Shown: in pieces, positions 9,051 to 18,236 of the stretch
How positions within the stretch are numbered: the first letter of the stretch is position 1
Layout: each line of letters opens with the position of its first letter
Assembly: GCF_040207875.1 (NCBI RefSeq)
Contig: NZ_CP157942.1
Location: 1,426,001-1,490,000 of the forward strand
From: Wolbachia endosymbiont of Armadillidium arcangelii
Lineage (GTDB): Bacteria; Pseudomonadota; Alphaproteobacteria; Rickettsiales; Anaplasmataceae
Length of the DNA: 64,000 nt
Reading direction: 5' to 3'
Position numbers and translations under genes: made by a program
The notes under the pieces: model-generated
Seen by the model: the letters and a program-made list of their open reading frames with translations, nothing else
What the model was told of the DNA's origin: nothing
The model's database searches: none

Positions 9051-9239
9051 TTTGAACATTCCCAGCCATTCCTCTAAGATATAGTAATTTAGACTTCCTT
9101 ACACAATTAACTGTTGAATTTTACATTCCTAGCTGTATTATAGATAAAGTGCTCTAGGTTTACAACTATAGTGGCGTGGCGTAGGGCTGCACTAGCTATA
9201 TATATTTAGCTCTTTTTTTATAAACGCAAGGTGTTTTAT

Positions 9240-9548
9240 ATGTCAGACCTTTTCTATATTGAGACTACGTATTGTGTGGACGGTCAGTGTGATGTCTATA
9301 CAGGGGAAGTGAGTTTTAATGATGTCATGTTAGGCAAGTTCAGTCTAAATTCATGCAGCGGGAAAGAAGCTATGATAAATCTAGACGTTATTACATTCGA
9401 TATTAATATCGCTATTGATGGTCAAAATGGAAAGACAATAAAAAGAGACCTTAAAGGTCTTGAGTTTGTAACTAAAGATGATGGTTCTTGGTATATTAAT
9501 AAGGATTTTGGTAATGATAGATTTGAAGTTATAGTAAAGCAATCATAA
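9240..9548 (+). CDS. Small conserved-looking protein of unknown function
   Basis: A 102-residue protein starting MSDLFYIETTYC at an ATG preceded by AAGGTG at good spacing; a GTG nine bases earlier would add three residues. It is acidic and hydrophilic, with no signal peptide or membrane segment, and seems beta-rich (alternating patterns such as INLDVITFDINIAIDG). Two cysteines lie in YCVDGQCDVYTG. I do not recognise it. It converges on ftsI, ending 2 bases before that gene's stop. Confidence 0.6.
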   Translation: MSDLFYIETTYCVDGQCDVYTGEVSFNDVMLGKFSLNSCSGKEAMINLDVITFDINIAIDGQNGKTIKRDLKGLEFVTKDDGSWYINKDFGNDRFEVIVKQS

Positions 9549-9550
9549 TT

Positions 9551-11102
9551 TTACATCTCAGGTGTAACATTTAGTATAGGTGCTATTCTATTTATAATGT
9601 TTTTTACTATAGGCGCAGCAATTATTCCCCCGGTGTGGTGCATTCCTTGAGGTTCATCAATAGCAATTAGCACTATATACCTTGGGTCAAGCATAGTTAG
9701 TACTCCTATAAATGACGCTATGTTTGCATCTTTGCTATATTTACCATCTACAACTTTTTCCGCCGATCCAGTTTTTCCTCCTATTGAATATGCCTTTATT
9801 TTTGCTTTTCTGCCAGTGCCATCTGTTACTGCTGCGCGTAATAATTTTCTCATTTCCCTGGAGGTTCTTCTTGAGATAATTTGCTCTCCTATACTTCTTT
9901 TATTCAACATCAAGGTTGCGTTATGAAATATCCCATTGTTGATTAATGCTGCTGCAGTTTGTGCAAGATGTATAGGAGTTATAGCTATGCCATAACCATA
10001 AGATGCTGTTATTAAAGTGTTTTCACTCCGTTTATCCGGGATTATCGGTGTAGATTTTTCTGGTACTTCTATTTTTAAAGGAGAAAATAGCTTCATAGCT
10101 TTAAAGTATTCTACTTGTTTTTCAATGCTTAATTTGACTGCAATTTTCGCTGCACCAATGTTGAATGATTTTACAAATATATCTTGCGCAGTAATTTTTG
10201 GAATTTTAGATTTGTGAAAATCCTGAATTTTATACTTTCCAATGGTGATTGGTGTTGATACATCATATAAATCGCTAGTTTTTGTAACGTTTGCATCAAG
10301 CGCTGCGGCTATTGTAAAGAATTTTAGCACCGATCCCATCTCATACACCCCAAGACTGGTGCGATTAAACTTTTGTACGTCTTCTGCCTTATTCTGTAGG
10401 TTGGGGTTAAAATCAGGTAGACTGACCATCGAAATGACTTCACTATTTCTCACATTTAAAACAATTCTTACTCCGCCGAGTGCCTGATATCTGCTTACAG
10501 CTTTATAGTTAGCTCTTTATGCACTATACTCGTGTATCTAAGTATGGGTTTTCTTGCTCATTGTTTTTACTTATATATGCCTCAACTCCTGCAATACCGT
10601 TGCCATCTATGTCAGTGTAACCAAGAACGTGTGAAAATAAATTGCTGTGAGGATATATACGTTTTACATCGTTATAGAAATTTATTCCTGGCACGCCGGC
10701 ATTTTTTATTACTAACAGTTCTTTTGGAGTCAAGTGCCGCTTTATCCAAGCAAATTTCTTTTCTGAAGTAAGTACTCTATATAAGTTCTCGTATTCAAGA
10801 TCATTCAAAATAGAACACAGTTGTGCTGCTATACTTTCCGGATTCTTTACTTTGGTTGCATCTGTATATAGTGATGTTGTGGGCACATTTGTTGCTATTA
10901 CCACTCCATTTCTATCTAAAATATCAAGTTGTTTATATACTGTATTATCTTTTCTAAAATTTTCTGAAGTAGTAGGTTGATCAAATGTTAAAGAGAATAT
11001 GCGAAAAATAATTATTATATAAAACGTAAATAATGGTACTATAAAACACAGTGAGCGGAGCTTATTTTTAAGTAATGCTTGCATATTTACTTGATTTGAC
11101 AA
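9551..11102 (-). pseudogene. ftsI: Penicillin-binding protein FtsI, split into two frames
   Basis: The N-terminal half (11102-10524) has a membrane anchor (SLCFIVPLFTFYIIIIF, residues 16-32) and the PBP dimerisation region, ending ENPYLDTRV then a stop. The C-terminal half (open from about 10495, ending 9551) carries all three transpeptidase motifs: SxxK as SVLK in YEMGSVLKFF, SxN as SFN, and KTG in IGGKTGSAEKV. Between them (10495-10530) all three frames contain pieces of the expected linker (VHKELT, then KAVSRYQALGG), so at least two small indels have occurred. FtsI cross-links septal peptidoglycan. Either division has lost it here, the halves work as two polypeptides, or the assembly is wrong. 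The start could also be the ATG at 11084. It is divergent from ispH. Confidence 0.8.
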
Positions 11103-11104
11103 AA

Positions 11105-12031
11105 ATGGAAATTATCTTAGCTGAGCCGCGAGGTTTTTGTGCCGGGGTAAAAAGAGCTGTGGACATATTAGCTATTACTTTAGAAAAATACAAAAACAAG
11201 TGCCAAGTTTATGTGCTACACGAAATTGTTCACAATAAATATATAGTAGAGGACTTTAAGAGACAAGGAGTGGTTTTTGTGAACAGTATCGAGGAAATTG
11301 AAGATAATGGAGGAATACTGATCTTCAGCGCGCACGGAGTATCAAAAAATATAGAAGATAAGGCAAAAAGAAAGGGTATTCAAGTGATTGATGCAACATG
11401 TCCTTTAGTCAGCAAAGTGCATAAAGAGGCAAAAAGGTATGAAAATAGTGGTAAAGAATTAATTCTCATTGGGCATGAAAACCATCCAGAAGTTAAGGGA
11501 ATTAGGGGAAGAGTAAACAATCCTATCACTTTAGTACAAACTTTGCAGGATGTATATGATTTAAAGGTTAAAGATCCAGATAATTTGTCTTATGTTACAC
11601 AAACCACATTAAGCATCGATGATACCCATGAAATTATTGCTGCTCTAAAGCTCAGATTTCCAAATATAATAGGTCCAGATTTAAAGGACATATGCTATGC
11701 AACGCAAAACAGACAAAATGCTGTTAAAAAGCTAGCTGAAATTGTAGACATGGTATTAGTTGTAGGAAGTAAAAATAGTTCAAATTCAAACCGCTTATTA
11801 GATCTGTGCACTGCAAGAGGAAAAAAAGCCTACTTGATTGATAATTATAGCTGTGTGAATAAAAGCTGGTTTCAAGGCGTAGAAAAGATAGGAATTACTG
11901 CAGGTGCTTCTGCTCCTGACATATTAGTTGATGAATTAGTAAATTACTTAAAAATAAATATGAATACAAAAGTTTCAGTTATGCCAGATGGGTTCACTGA
12001 AAATGTTCAGTTTAAGTGTACTAAATGGTAA
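11105..12031 (+). CDS. ispH: 4-hydroxy-3-methylbut-2-enyl diphosphate reductase
   Basis: A 308-residue IspH/LytB, the last enzyme of the MEP isoprenoid pathway, making IPP and DMAPP with a 4Fe-4S cluster. The three cluster cysteines sit in PRGFCAGVKRA (residue 12 region), DATCPLVSKVH, and a later Cys near CTARGKK. HEIVHN and GHENHPEV carry the conserved substrate His residues, and TQTTLS is also typical. The ATG at 11105 (MEIILAEPRGFCAG) matches the family N-terminus; an ATG ten codons upstream overlaps the divergent ftsI start and is less likely. The 335 bases after the stop contain no gene. Confidence 0.95.
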   Translation: MEIILAEPRGFCAGVKRAVDILAITLEKYKNKCQVYVLHEIVHNKYIVEDFKRQGVVFVNSIEEIEDNGGILIFSAHGVSKNIEDKAKRKGIQVIDATCPLVSKVHKEAKRYENSGKELILIGHENHPEVKGIRGRVNNPITLVQTLQDVYDLKVKDPDNLSYVTQTTLSIDDTHEIIAALKLRFPNIIGPDLKDICYATQNRQNAVKKLAEIVDMVLVVGSKNSSNSNRLLDLCTARGKKAYLIDNYSCVNKSWFQGVEKIGITAGASAPDILVDELVNYLKINMNTKVSVMPDGFTENVQFKCTKW

Positions 12032-12366
12032 TGTGCAACAAAGTGCGTCAAACCAAGCCTTTAGTTCAACTCAAATTTCAGTCTGTTGGAAAAGAAAATA
12101 TCAAGCTGATATATAGTTAATTCTTGTTTGTCAGGTTAAGTTATGTCTAGTATACCTTCGCCTTAAGGTAAGAAAATCCTACAGGGGAATACTAAAATAT
12201 AAAAAACCTTCGTCATATAAATGGGTTAATATTACTACTAATTTTATCAAAAATTTATAATATAAATAATGTTGCTGTGAAAATTCATAATAATATTTCC
12301 CTCTAATGTTTAATGAATTTCAATACATTACCTTTTTAATTCTAGATAAGTATACACTTTGTTAAT
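12032..12366. other. Intergenic region, no feature found
   Basis: AT-rich sequence between ispH and the membrane operon. A small inverted repeat (ACCTT...AAGGT near 12160-12175) is the only structure I see. The promoter of the downstream operon probably lies here, but no convincing -35/-10 pair was found. Confidence 0.4.
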
Positions 12367-13806
12367 ATGTTTGGGTCAAAATCCAAAAGTAAGTTTATGC
12401 TTTCTATCGGAGAAGAAGGCATAATGTTACTATATTTTAAAAATAACACTTTAAATAAAAGGTATTTTGTTAAGGGCAAAAACGATAAAGCAGTTTCTGA
12501 TTTAATTTCATGTCTTTCGTCAGATAAAAAAGCACCTTTATACCTGGTACTTAATCATGCAGATCAAAATTACTCGCTACAGTTTATTACAAGGGCAAAC
12601 AAGATTAGCGCCTATCTATCAGCAAAAACAAAGATGGAGCATTTTTCTCGTAATAATGACATAAGTTCAGTTTTTTTGGTTGAGAAGCCAAACAAATTCA
12701 ATCAAAACTGGTGCTATCTTCTTGTTTCATCAAAAGCAAAGCATTTAGTAGAATATTGGTTGAATGTGTTTATTGAGATAGGCTCCAACTTTAAGGGAAT
12801 ATTAATGTTTCCTATAGAAATAAGTAATATAACAAAAAAGATTCTACATAAAGATCCCAGTAATTGGAAAATTATAGTTGCTGCAACTAAAACGGGAGGC
12901 TATAGACAAGTGGTTCTTAAAGAGAATAAAATGGTATTTACGCGTTTAGTACCATTTACTAATGATAATTTACCAGGAATTATTGCTGGTGGAATATATC
13001 AGGAAGTGCAAGATACTATTCGATCCCTAACTAAGTTTAGGTTTGAAAAAAATAACCCTATCGACCTTTGCATCATAGTGTCAGAAGATATTAAAGCTAG
13101 TTTATCAGTCATAAATTTTTCAGAGAACAGTGTGAACATATTAACTCCATATGAGTTAGGCAAACTATTAGGAGCAGAACTAGCTATAAGTGAAAAAGAT
13201 AACTTTTGCGATACCATAATTTTGTTTCATAGCTTTAAGAATAAATTAGCAGCTATTTTTAATACAAAGGAAACTAAAGAATTTTATCTATTCAATTACC
13301 TTTATTTAAACTCTTCTCGAATTTTTCTATACTTCGCCCTGGTTTTAGTTGTAATTAACGCCCTTTGTTTGCTAAATTTGTATTCAAACTTCAATGTCGC
13401 TGATAATTTATCCGCAAAGCAGAGCACCTTAAATAACCAACTAATAAAACTTAGCCAAAGCTATAATGTAAAAAAAATAGATGAAATTTACGATTTTATT
13501 AATATCAATAATATTTTATCAAAAATAGAATACTCTCCTCTTACACAAGTTAAGTATGTAGAAAAGTTAAAAGTACCAGGTATCGAACTTCGATCATTTG
13601 AATGGAATTATAATGAGGCAAAAAGTTATATTACCACAACTTTAAGGTTTGATTTTCAATCCGGTAAAAATATTTCTTATCAATACGAGAAACTACAAAA
13701 AAATTTAAACGATAATTTTCGTACCTATGACATTAATATTTCTAGCTTACCTCCTACTAAAGAGCAAAACCTATCTATTGATGTTGAAATAGGAGAGGCA
13801 ATGTAG
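12367..13806 (+). CDS. Inner-membrane protein, possible GspL/PilM-PilN-like
   Basis: A 479-residue protein. Residues 1-310 are soluble and start like an actin-fold domain (MLSIGEEGIMLLYFKNN). One membrane span follows at about 316-338 (IFLYFALVLVVINALCL), then a C-terminal domain of about 140 residues with a helical stretch and a mixed alpha/beta end (RSFEWNYNEAKSYITTT). This order resembles GspL, or a PilM-PilN fusion, of secretion and pilus inner-membrane platforms. The next gene starts 4 bases later and has the layout of PilO/GspM, and the third has a GspC/PilP-like C-terminus. Sequence alone does not prove homology, and no ATPase or pilin genes are nearby. Confidence 0.6.
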   Translation: MFGSKSKSKFMLSIGEEGIMLLYFKNNTLNKRYFVKGKNDKAVSDLISCLSSDKKAPLYLVLNHADQNYSLQFITRANKISAYLSAKTKMEHFSRNNDISSVFLVEKPNKFNQNWCYLLVSSKAKHLVEYWLNVFIEIGSNFKGILMFPIEISNITKKILHKDPSNWKIIVAATKTGGYRQVVLKENKMVFTRLVPFTNDNLPGIIAGGIYQEVQDTIRSLTKFRFEKNNPIDLCIIVSEDIKASLSVINFSENSVNILTPYELGKLLGAELAISEKDNFCDTIILFHSFKNKLAAIFNTKETKEFYLFNYLYLNSSRIFLYFALVLVVINALCLLNLYSNFNVADNLSAKQSTLNNQLIKLSQSYNVKKIDEIYDFININNILSKIEYSPLTQVKYVEKLKVPGIELRSFEWNYNEAKSYITTTLRFDFQSGKNISYQYEKLQKNLNDNFRTYDINISSLPPTKEQNLSIDVEIGEAM

Positions 13807-13810
13807 ATTA

Positions 13811-14419
13811 ATGACTATCTCTCAATTAAAAAGAAAAGCTACAATTCAGTTTATATCTTACTTATTATTATCTACTGTATTAATAGGGTTATCAACATGC
13901 TTTTTTATCTATAACAAGAAGGTTTATAATAAAAATCAAACCGCGGTTGAGGAAATACGTTCTATTAACTTACAGATTACTGAAATTCAAAAAAAAGAAA
14001 TCATTCTAAATAAAAATCTAGATTCATGGAAAAGAATTTCTTCTTCAAATTTACATAGTAGTAAATATATTGCAAACTTAAATTTTGAGCTTAACAAGCT
14101 ATACAAAAGATACTACATATTAGAACCTGAAATATCAATCTCTATACCTGAAGAAACTGAGCTCTACAGCAAAAGTAAACGCACAAAAATAATAAAAAGT
14201 GAAGTGGTCCTAAATTTAAGCTCAATCAGCGATAAGCATATTTTTTTATTTCTACAGTCTATTCCAAATTTGCCTGGTTATGTTATGATCAAATCTCTTA
14301 TTTTAAATAAGCAGAGAAATATTGATGCTGCAGATATAAATCAGATTTTAAGTGGTAATATGATAGAGTTAGTAAGAGCTAATATAATTTTTGATTGGTA
14401 TACCATATTAAGTAGATGA
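13811..14419 (+). CDS. Small bitopic membrane protein, PilO/GspM-like layout
   Basis: A 202-residue protein with one membrane span at about residues 14-34 (QFISYLLLSTVLIGLSTCFF). A predicted coiled coil follows (residues 40-90, rich in Lys, Glu, Ile and Leu), then a small C-terminal domain containing ISDKHIFLFLQSIPNLPG. This short-tail, anchor, coiled coil, ferredoxin-like order is the hallmark layout of PilO and GspM, but residue-level identity is not evident to me. It starts 4 bases after the previous gene and its last 4 bases overlap the next start (ATGA), so the three genes form an operon. Confidence 0.6.
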   Translation: MTISQLKRKATIQFISYLLLSTVLIGLSTCFFIYNKKVYNKNQTAVEEIRSINLQITEIQKKEIILNKNLDSWKRISSSNLHSSKYIANLNFELNKLYKRYYILEPEISISIPEETELYSKSKRTKIIKSEVVLNLSSISDKHIFLFLQSIPNLPGYVMIKSLILNKQRNIDAADINQILSGNMIELVRANIIFDWYTILSR

Positions 14420-15204
14420 ATATAAAGCTATTTTTTATTTTTACGCTGATATTTTTCAATGTTAGTGCATATTGTAATTGTGAAGATCTTACAGAAAGCA
14501 TAGGAACTTGTAAGAAGTATTCTTGCCGACAATATATCAGTAATGAGGATTTTATTGAGCATAAAATATTAGGGTTAAATAGTGAAAATTTATGTGTATA
14601 TATAGAAAGACAAGGCAATGATGAAATGGTCTGTCATCATTCTAATGATGGAATGATTATAGAAAAGAAGTACTTGAAAAGTATTTTAAAAGTTGGAAAT
14701 CAAGAAATAAATGACTTTATTGATATAGCAAATTTGCGTGCAAATGAGTGTTTTTTTATCAACAATTATTATACAGATCGAGACAGCATAATAAAAGAGG
14801 CAACAGAGAGTACTTTGTCGCAATATGGTAACATAAAAAGTATTTTTTTTGATGAAGAGCAGGTCGATAGAATAGTTAGTGAGATGGAAAAGTTTAACTT
14901 ACAGCCTTCAGAAATTGCAAAAGAGGAAAGTTTCAATTGTAAAGTAGTCAGTTTAGATTCAATTTTATACTTTTCTTCAAATACATGGAAAATATGGGTA
15001 AATGGGAAGCTATTTATAAATACTAAAGATTTAAAAGTACACTCAGTGACTGAGAATTATGTAACTTTTTCATGGGCTGTAGATCAAAAGGCAACAAAGG
15101 AACGGATGAGTAATTCTAAAAATGTATATTTTGTGCATGGGAGTATTATGTTTACGCTTTATCCAGAACAAAAATTTGATTTAGATAGTTTATCTATTAA
15201 ATAA
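14416..15204 (+). CDS. Exported protein with GspC/PilP-like C-terminus
   Basis: A 262-residue protein with a clear signal peptide (MNIKLFFIFTLIFFNVSAYC, residues 1-20; the Cys at 20 could also make it a lipoprotein). Several cysteines follow (TCKKYSCRQY, NLCVYIERQ, MVCHHSN). Near residues 180-220, LDSILYFSSNTWKIWVNGK and then VTENYVTFSW resemble the small beta domain seen in GspC and PilP-type proteins that links inner and outer membrane parts. Last gene of the three-gene operon; its stop is 12 bases before tRNA-Arg. The specific function is unproven. Confidence 0.6.
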   Translation: MNIKLFFIFTLIFFNVSAYCNCEDLTESIGTCKKYSCRQYISNEDFIEHKILGLNSENLCVYIERQGNDEMVCHHSNDGMIIEKKYLKSILKVGNQEINDFIDIANLRANECFFINNYYTDRDSIIKEATESTLSQYGNIKSIFFDEEQVDRIVSEMEKFNLQPSEIAKEESFNCKVVSLDSILYFSSNTWKIWVNGKLFINTKDLKVHSVTENYVTFSWAVDQKATKERMSNSKNVYFVHGSIMFTLYPEQKFDLDSLSIK

Positions 15205-15216
15205 TCTAATATATTT

Positions 15217-15290
15217 GCGCTTGTAGCTCAGTTGGATAGAGCGTTGCCCTCCGGAGGCAAAGGTCGTGGGTTCAAATCCCTCTAAGCGCG
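15217..15290 (+). tRNA. tRNA-Arg (CCG)
   Basis: GCGCTTGTAGCTCAGTTGG starts a full cloverleaf. The anticodon stem TTGCC/GGCAA encloses loop CTCCGGA with anticodon CCG. The T arm is GGGTTCAAATCCC and the acceptor closes with AAGCGC. CCA is not encoded. Confidence 0.96.
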
Positions 15291-15358
15291 TTTTTAATTA
15301 AATTTGACAATAATACTTCCACATAAGATAATAAAGAGATTTACTTTAAAGCATAATT

Positions 15359-15841
15359 ATGTCTAGTGGTACTATAAATAAAGTCATATTAGTTGGTAAT
15401 TTAGGAAAAGATCCTGAAATTAGGACTACACAAAATGGGAAAGAGATGGCAAGTTTTTCGATAGCCACATCTGAAAGCTGGACTGACAAATTTTCTGGTA
15501 TGCGTTCTGAAAAAACAGAATGGCATAATATTGTAGTTTTTAGTGAAGGGTTAGTAAAGATTGTTAAAGATTTTGCGCGCAAAGGTAGTAAAGTTTACGT
15601 TGAAGGTTCTCTAAGAACTAGAAAATGGACTGACCAAAATGGTAGTGAAAGGTATACGACAGAGGTGGTGCTATATAACTTTAATAGTGCCCTTACCCTT
15701 TTAGATTCACGAAACGGTGTGTCAAACTCTGATTACAAGCCAAGTGAATACAAACAAAATGAAACAGAACAAAAAGATAAACACAGAAGTTTTGACAGCG
15801 ATATAAAAGAGGAACTAATTGATGATGAAATACCATTTTAA
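15359..15841 (+). CDS. ssb: Single-stranded DNA-binding protein
   Basis: A 160-residue SSB. The OB-fold occupies residues 1-115 with the family hallmarks INKVILVGNLGKDPEIR, SFSIATSESW and WHNIVVF, then KVYVEGSLRTRKW. A low-complexity hydrophilic linker leads to the acidic tip DDEIPF, which binds repair and replication partners. SSB coats single-stranded DNA in replication and repair. The ATG at 15359 gives the standard N-terminus. dapA follows 9 bases after the stop. Confidence 0.97.
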   Translation: MSSGTINKVILVGNLGKDPEIRTTQNGKEMASFSIATSESWTDKFSGMRSEKTEWHNIVVFSEGLVKIVKDFARKGSKVYVEGSLRTRKWTDQNGSERYTTEVVLYNFNSALTLLDSRNGVSNSDYKPSEYKQNETEQKDKHRSFDSDIKEELIDDEIPF

Positions 15842-15850
15842 TAACTTCAA

Positions 15851-16732
15851 TTGAAATCTACATTTTTATGGACTGCTTGTGTTACTCCTTTTAATTACAA
15901 TGGAAATAGCATAGATTACCAAAGTTTGCAGCGTTTACTTACAATACAAGCTGAAGCTGAAAATGGTGTAGTGTTACTGGGTAGCACAGGTGAAAGCTTA
16001 TCGCTTACTGATTCTGAAAAGCGTACATTAGTTGAATTTGTATGTGAGCTAAAATCAAATACGAAAATTATAATTGGTGTACCAGGAGTGAATCTATATC
16101 AAACTCTTGAATGGCTTGATTTTTGCAAGGGTATGCCTATTCACGGCTATCTAATGACAACTCCCATTTATGCAAAGCCCGGAATTATGGGGCAGACTTT
16201 ATGGTTTGAAAAGCTGCTTAAAAAAGCACATGTGCCAGCCATGCTTTACAATATTCCATCAAGAGCAGGAGTGAGTCTTAATACTGAAACTGTACGTAAC
16301 TTATCCAGCCATGAAAAATTTTGGGCTATAAAAGATTCAAGTGGAACTGTTGATACTTTAATTGAGTATAAGAAAGTTGCACTAAATATTGAGGTGTTTT
16401 GTGGAGATGATAATATGATATCTGATATGGCAGCTTATGGTGCGGCTGGTCTAGTTTCTGTTGCTGCCAATGTTTGGCCACGTGTAGTACATGAATATGT
16501 TAAGCAATGTATGAGTGGCAAGGACTCTCAGGCAGATAGTTGGCAACAAGCTTGCAAAGCTCTATTTGCTGCCAGCAATCCAATACCTACTAAAGCACTC
16601 CTGCATGATATTGGGCTCATAGAACACAAAACTGTCCGACTACCACTCAGCACAGAAGACTTGCCTTCTATTGAAACATTGAGGCAAGCCAACGAAATGA
16701 TTCTTAGATGGAAAGAATTGGCCAATGATTAG
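15851..16732 (+). CDS. dapA: 4-hydroxy-tetrahydrodipicolinate synthase
   Basis: A 293-residue TIM-barrel aldolase of the lysine/diaminopimelate pathway, condensing pyruvate with aspartate semialdehyde. Signatures are LLGSTGESLSL, the catalytic Tyr in MLYNIPSRAG and the Schiff-base Lys in WAIKDSSGT. Diaminopimelate is needed for cell-wall precursor synthesis, so the gene fits with murA and ftsI in this window. The start appears to be TTG at 15851, since no ATG gives a complete N-terminus. A 56-residue open frame overlaps its stop codon. Confidence 0.95.
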   Translation: MKSTFLWTACVTPFNYNGNSIDYQSLQRLLTIQAEAENGVVLLGSTGESLSLTDSEKRTLVEFVCELKSNTKIIIGVPGVNLYQTLEWLDFCKGMPIHGYLMTTPIYAKPGIMGQTLWFEKLLKKAHVPAMLYNIPSRAGVSLNTETVRNLSSHEKFWAIKDSSGTVDTLIEYKKVALNIEVFCGDDNMISDMAAYGAAGLVSVAANVWPRVVHEYVKQCMSGKDSQADSWQQACKALFAASNPIPTKALLHDIGLIEHKTVRLPLSTEDLPSIETLRQANEMILRWKELAND

Positions 16733-16895
16733 TGCTAGGAACACGACCTACACACCATCAACTTCCACACCCGCATCAAATGAACTAACTTGTTATGGTG
16801 GAGAAAAGCATTCATTTAAAAGGAAAATAACAGCTCCATATGTTATTGAAGTGATAATACTTATAATGTTAGATGAGATATCAAATCTAGCTTAA
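16725..16895 (+). CDS. Possible small protein overlapping the dapA stop
   Basis: The ATG at 16725 lies in the last codons of dapA (ATGATTAG) and opens 56 codons to TAA at 16893-16895. The product begins MISARNTTYTPSTSTP and ends with a short hydrophobic stretch (YVIEVIILIML). The stop-start overlap is typical of translational coupling, but nothing is recognisable and there is no independent ribosome binding site. It could be a real small membrane protein, a decayed gene end, or chance. The rest of the gap to 17140 is non-coding apart from the hairpin at 16993. Confidence 0.25.
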   Translation: MISARNTTYTPSTSTPASNELTCYGGEKHSFKRKITAPYVIEVIILIMLDEISNLA

Positions 16896-16992
16896 AATAC
16901 AACTTATCTACTCAGCTTCTTTTGAAACTACTGTAAGCATAATATCTATAGCTAAGACATTGTACTACTGTACCACTAACGAGTAGCGGAAT

Positions 16993-17020
16993 GACAAGTT
17001 TGTAGTTTTTCAAACTTGTC
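16993..17020. terminator. Perfect 10-bp hairpin after dapA
   Basis: GACAAGTTTG (16993-17002) and CAAACTTGTC (17011-17020) are perfect complements separated by 8 bases with a T-run in the loop. It may end the ssb-dapA transcript or be a short repeat element. No long T tract follows on the plus strand, so terminator function is tentative. Confidence 0.35.
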
Positions 17021-17140
17021 GGTAAATCTCAGTCAGTTTAGCTACAGCTGTATACTTTTAACTCTCCCAAAAGAGAATTAACCATGTGAAATTCTAGTTG
17101 ATATAATTTAATGAATGGTTGATTTTAACTATTAATTTAT

Positions 17141-18118
17141 TTAAGAGACTTTGATGATATTCAGCCCGCTTGCTTTTCTATTTTCCATATCGCGATGGGC
17201 TTGAATTATTTCATCAAATTTATATTTTTTATTGATCCGTACAGTTAAAATTTTTTTTCTTAGCATCTCGAAGATTTCCATTGTGGTAAGCACTAATGTG
17301 AATCTATCATGCTTATAGTGATATATTGAGGTTCCAGTTGCAAATAACGAACGTGAACTAAGTAAAGAAAAACTAATAGGAGCGTTACCTGATATCTGCC
17401 CATAGGAAACGTATATGCCGAACCTGCCTAAAGATTCAAAAGAAAGCTTGCTTGTAGCGTAACCTATAGGGTCATACACTGCACCTACTCCTCTGTTTTG
17501 CGTAATTTCCATAACTTTAGAAACGAAGCCTTTATCATTATAGTTTATTGCGTATGCGCAGCCACTTTGTAAAGCTATCTTCATTTTTTCGTTAGAGCTC
17601 ACAGAACCTATCACTACACCTTTTTTATCCTTTGCCCATTGGCATATTATTTGTCCTAAACCACCATTAGCTCCATGAACTAATACAAAAGCACCAGGCC
17701 TGATTTTATAAGATTGATTAACTAAATAGTGAGCTGTCATACCTTTAAACAGCACTGCAGCGGCAACTTCATCAGATATATCATCTGGAATTTTTATCAG
17801 ATATTTCTGATGTATAATGCGCTTTTCACAATATGCCCCTGGAGGAGCTGTGGAATATCCAACTCTGTCTCCAACCTTAAATCCATCACTGATTTTTTTA
17901 CCAAGCTTTTCAATCACTCCCACTGCTTCCACTCCAAGCGCTGATGGCAAATCTTTAATTTTGCGCATACCTTTTCTGTGTTCTAAATCATAACGATTTA
18001 AGCCGATAGTTGTGTGACGTACTAAAACTTCCTCGCCTTTTGGCTCGCCTATGTTCTTATCTACAAATTCTAATACTTCTGGTCCTCCAGTTTTTTTAAT
18101 TTGTATAGCTCTAACCAT
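17141..18118 (-). CDS. NADPH:quinone oxidoreductase / zinc-independent alcohol dehydrogenase family
   Basis: A 325-residue member of the medium-chain dehydrogenase family, quinone oxidoreductase branch. It begins MVRAIQIKKTGGPEVLEF, has the substrate-domain segment TTIGLNRYDLEHRKG, and the Rossmann motif in LVHGANGGLGQIICQWAK. No zinc-binding cysteine cluster is visible, which fits the quinone reductase (Qor) type. It would reduce quinones or other enones with NADPH. Single gene, reading toward dapA and divergent from the ankyrin gene at 18237. Exact substrate unknown. Confidence 0.88.
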   Translation of the reverse strand: MVRAIQIKKTGGPEVLEFVDKNIGEPKGEEVLVRHTTIGLNRYDLEHRKGMRKIKDLPSALGVEAVGVIEKLGKKISDGFKVGDRVGYSTAPPGAYCEKRIIHQKYLIKIPDDISDEVAAAVLFKGMTAHYLVNQSYKIRPGAFVLVHGANGGLGQIICQWAKDKKGVVIGSVSSNEKMKIALQSGCAYAINYNDKGFVSKVMEITQNRGVGAVYDPIGYATSKLSFESLGRFGIYVSYGQISGNAPISFSLLSSRSLFATGTSIYHYKHDRFTLVLTTMEIFEMLRKKILTVRINKKYKFDEIIQAHRDMENRKASGLNIIKVS

Positions 18119-18236
18119 GATGAATGTAAGATAAAAACTTTGATTATGTTATCTAACAATTAATATTTTGCAAAATGTTACTTACAGTTTATATACTATA
18201 TAAGCGTATATTAATAGTTTTAAGGTATAAATTATA

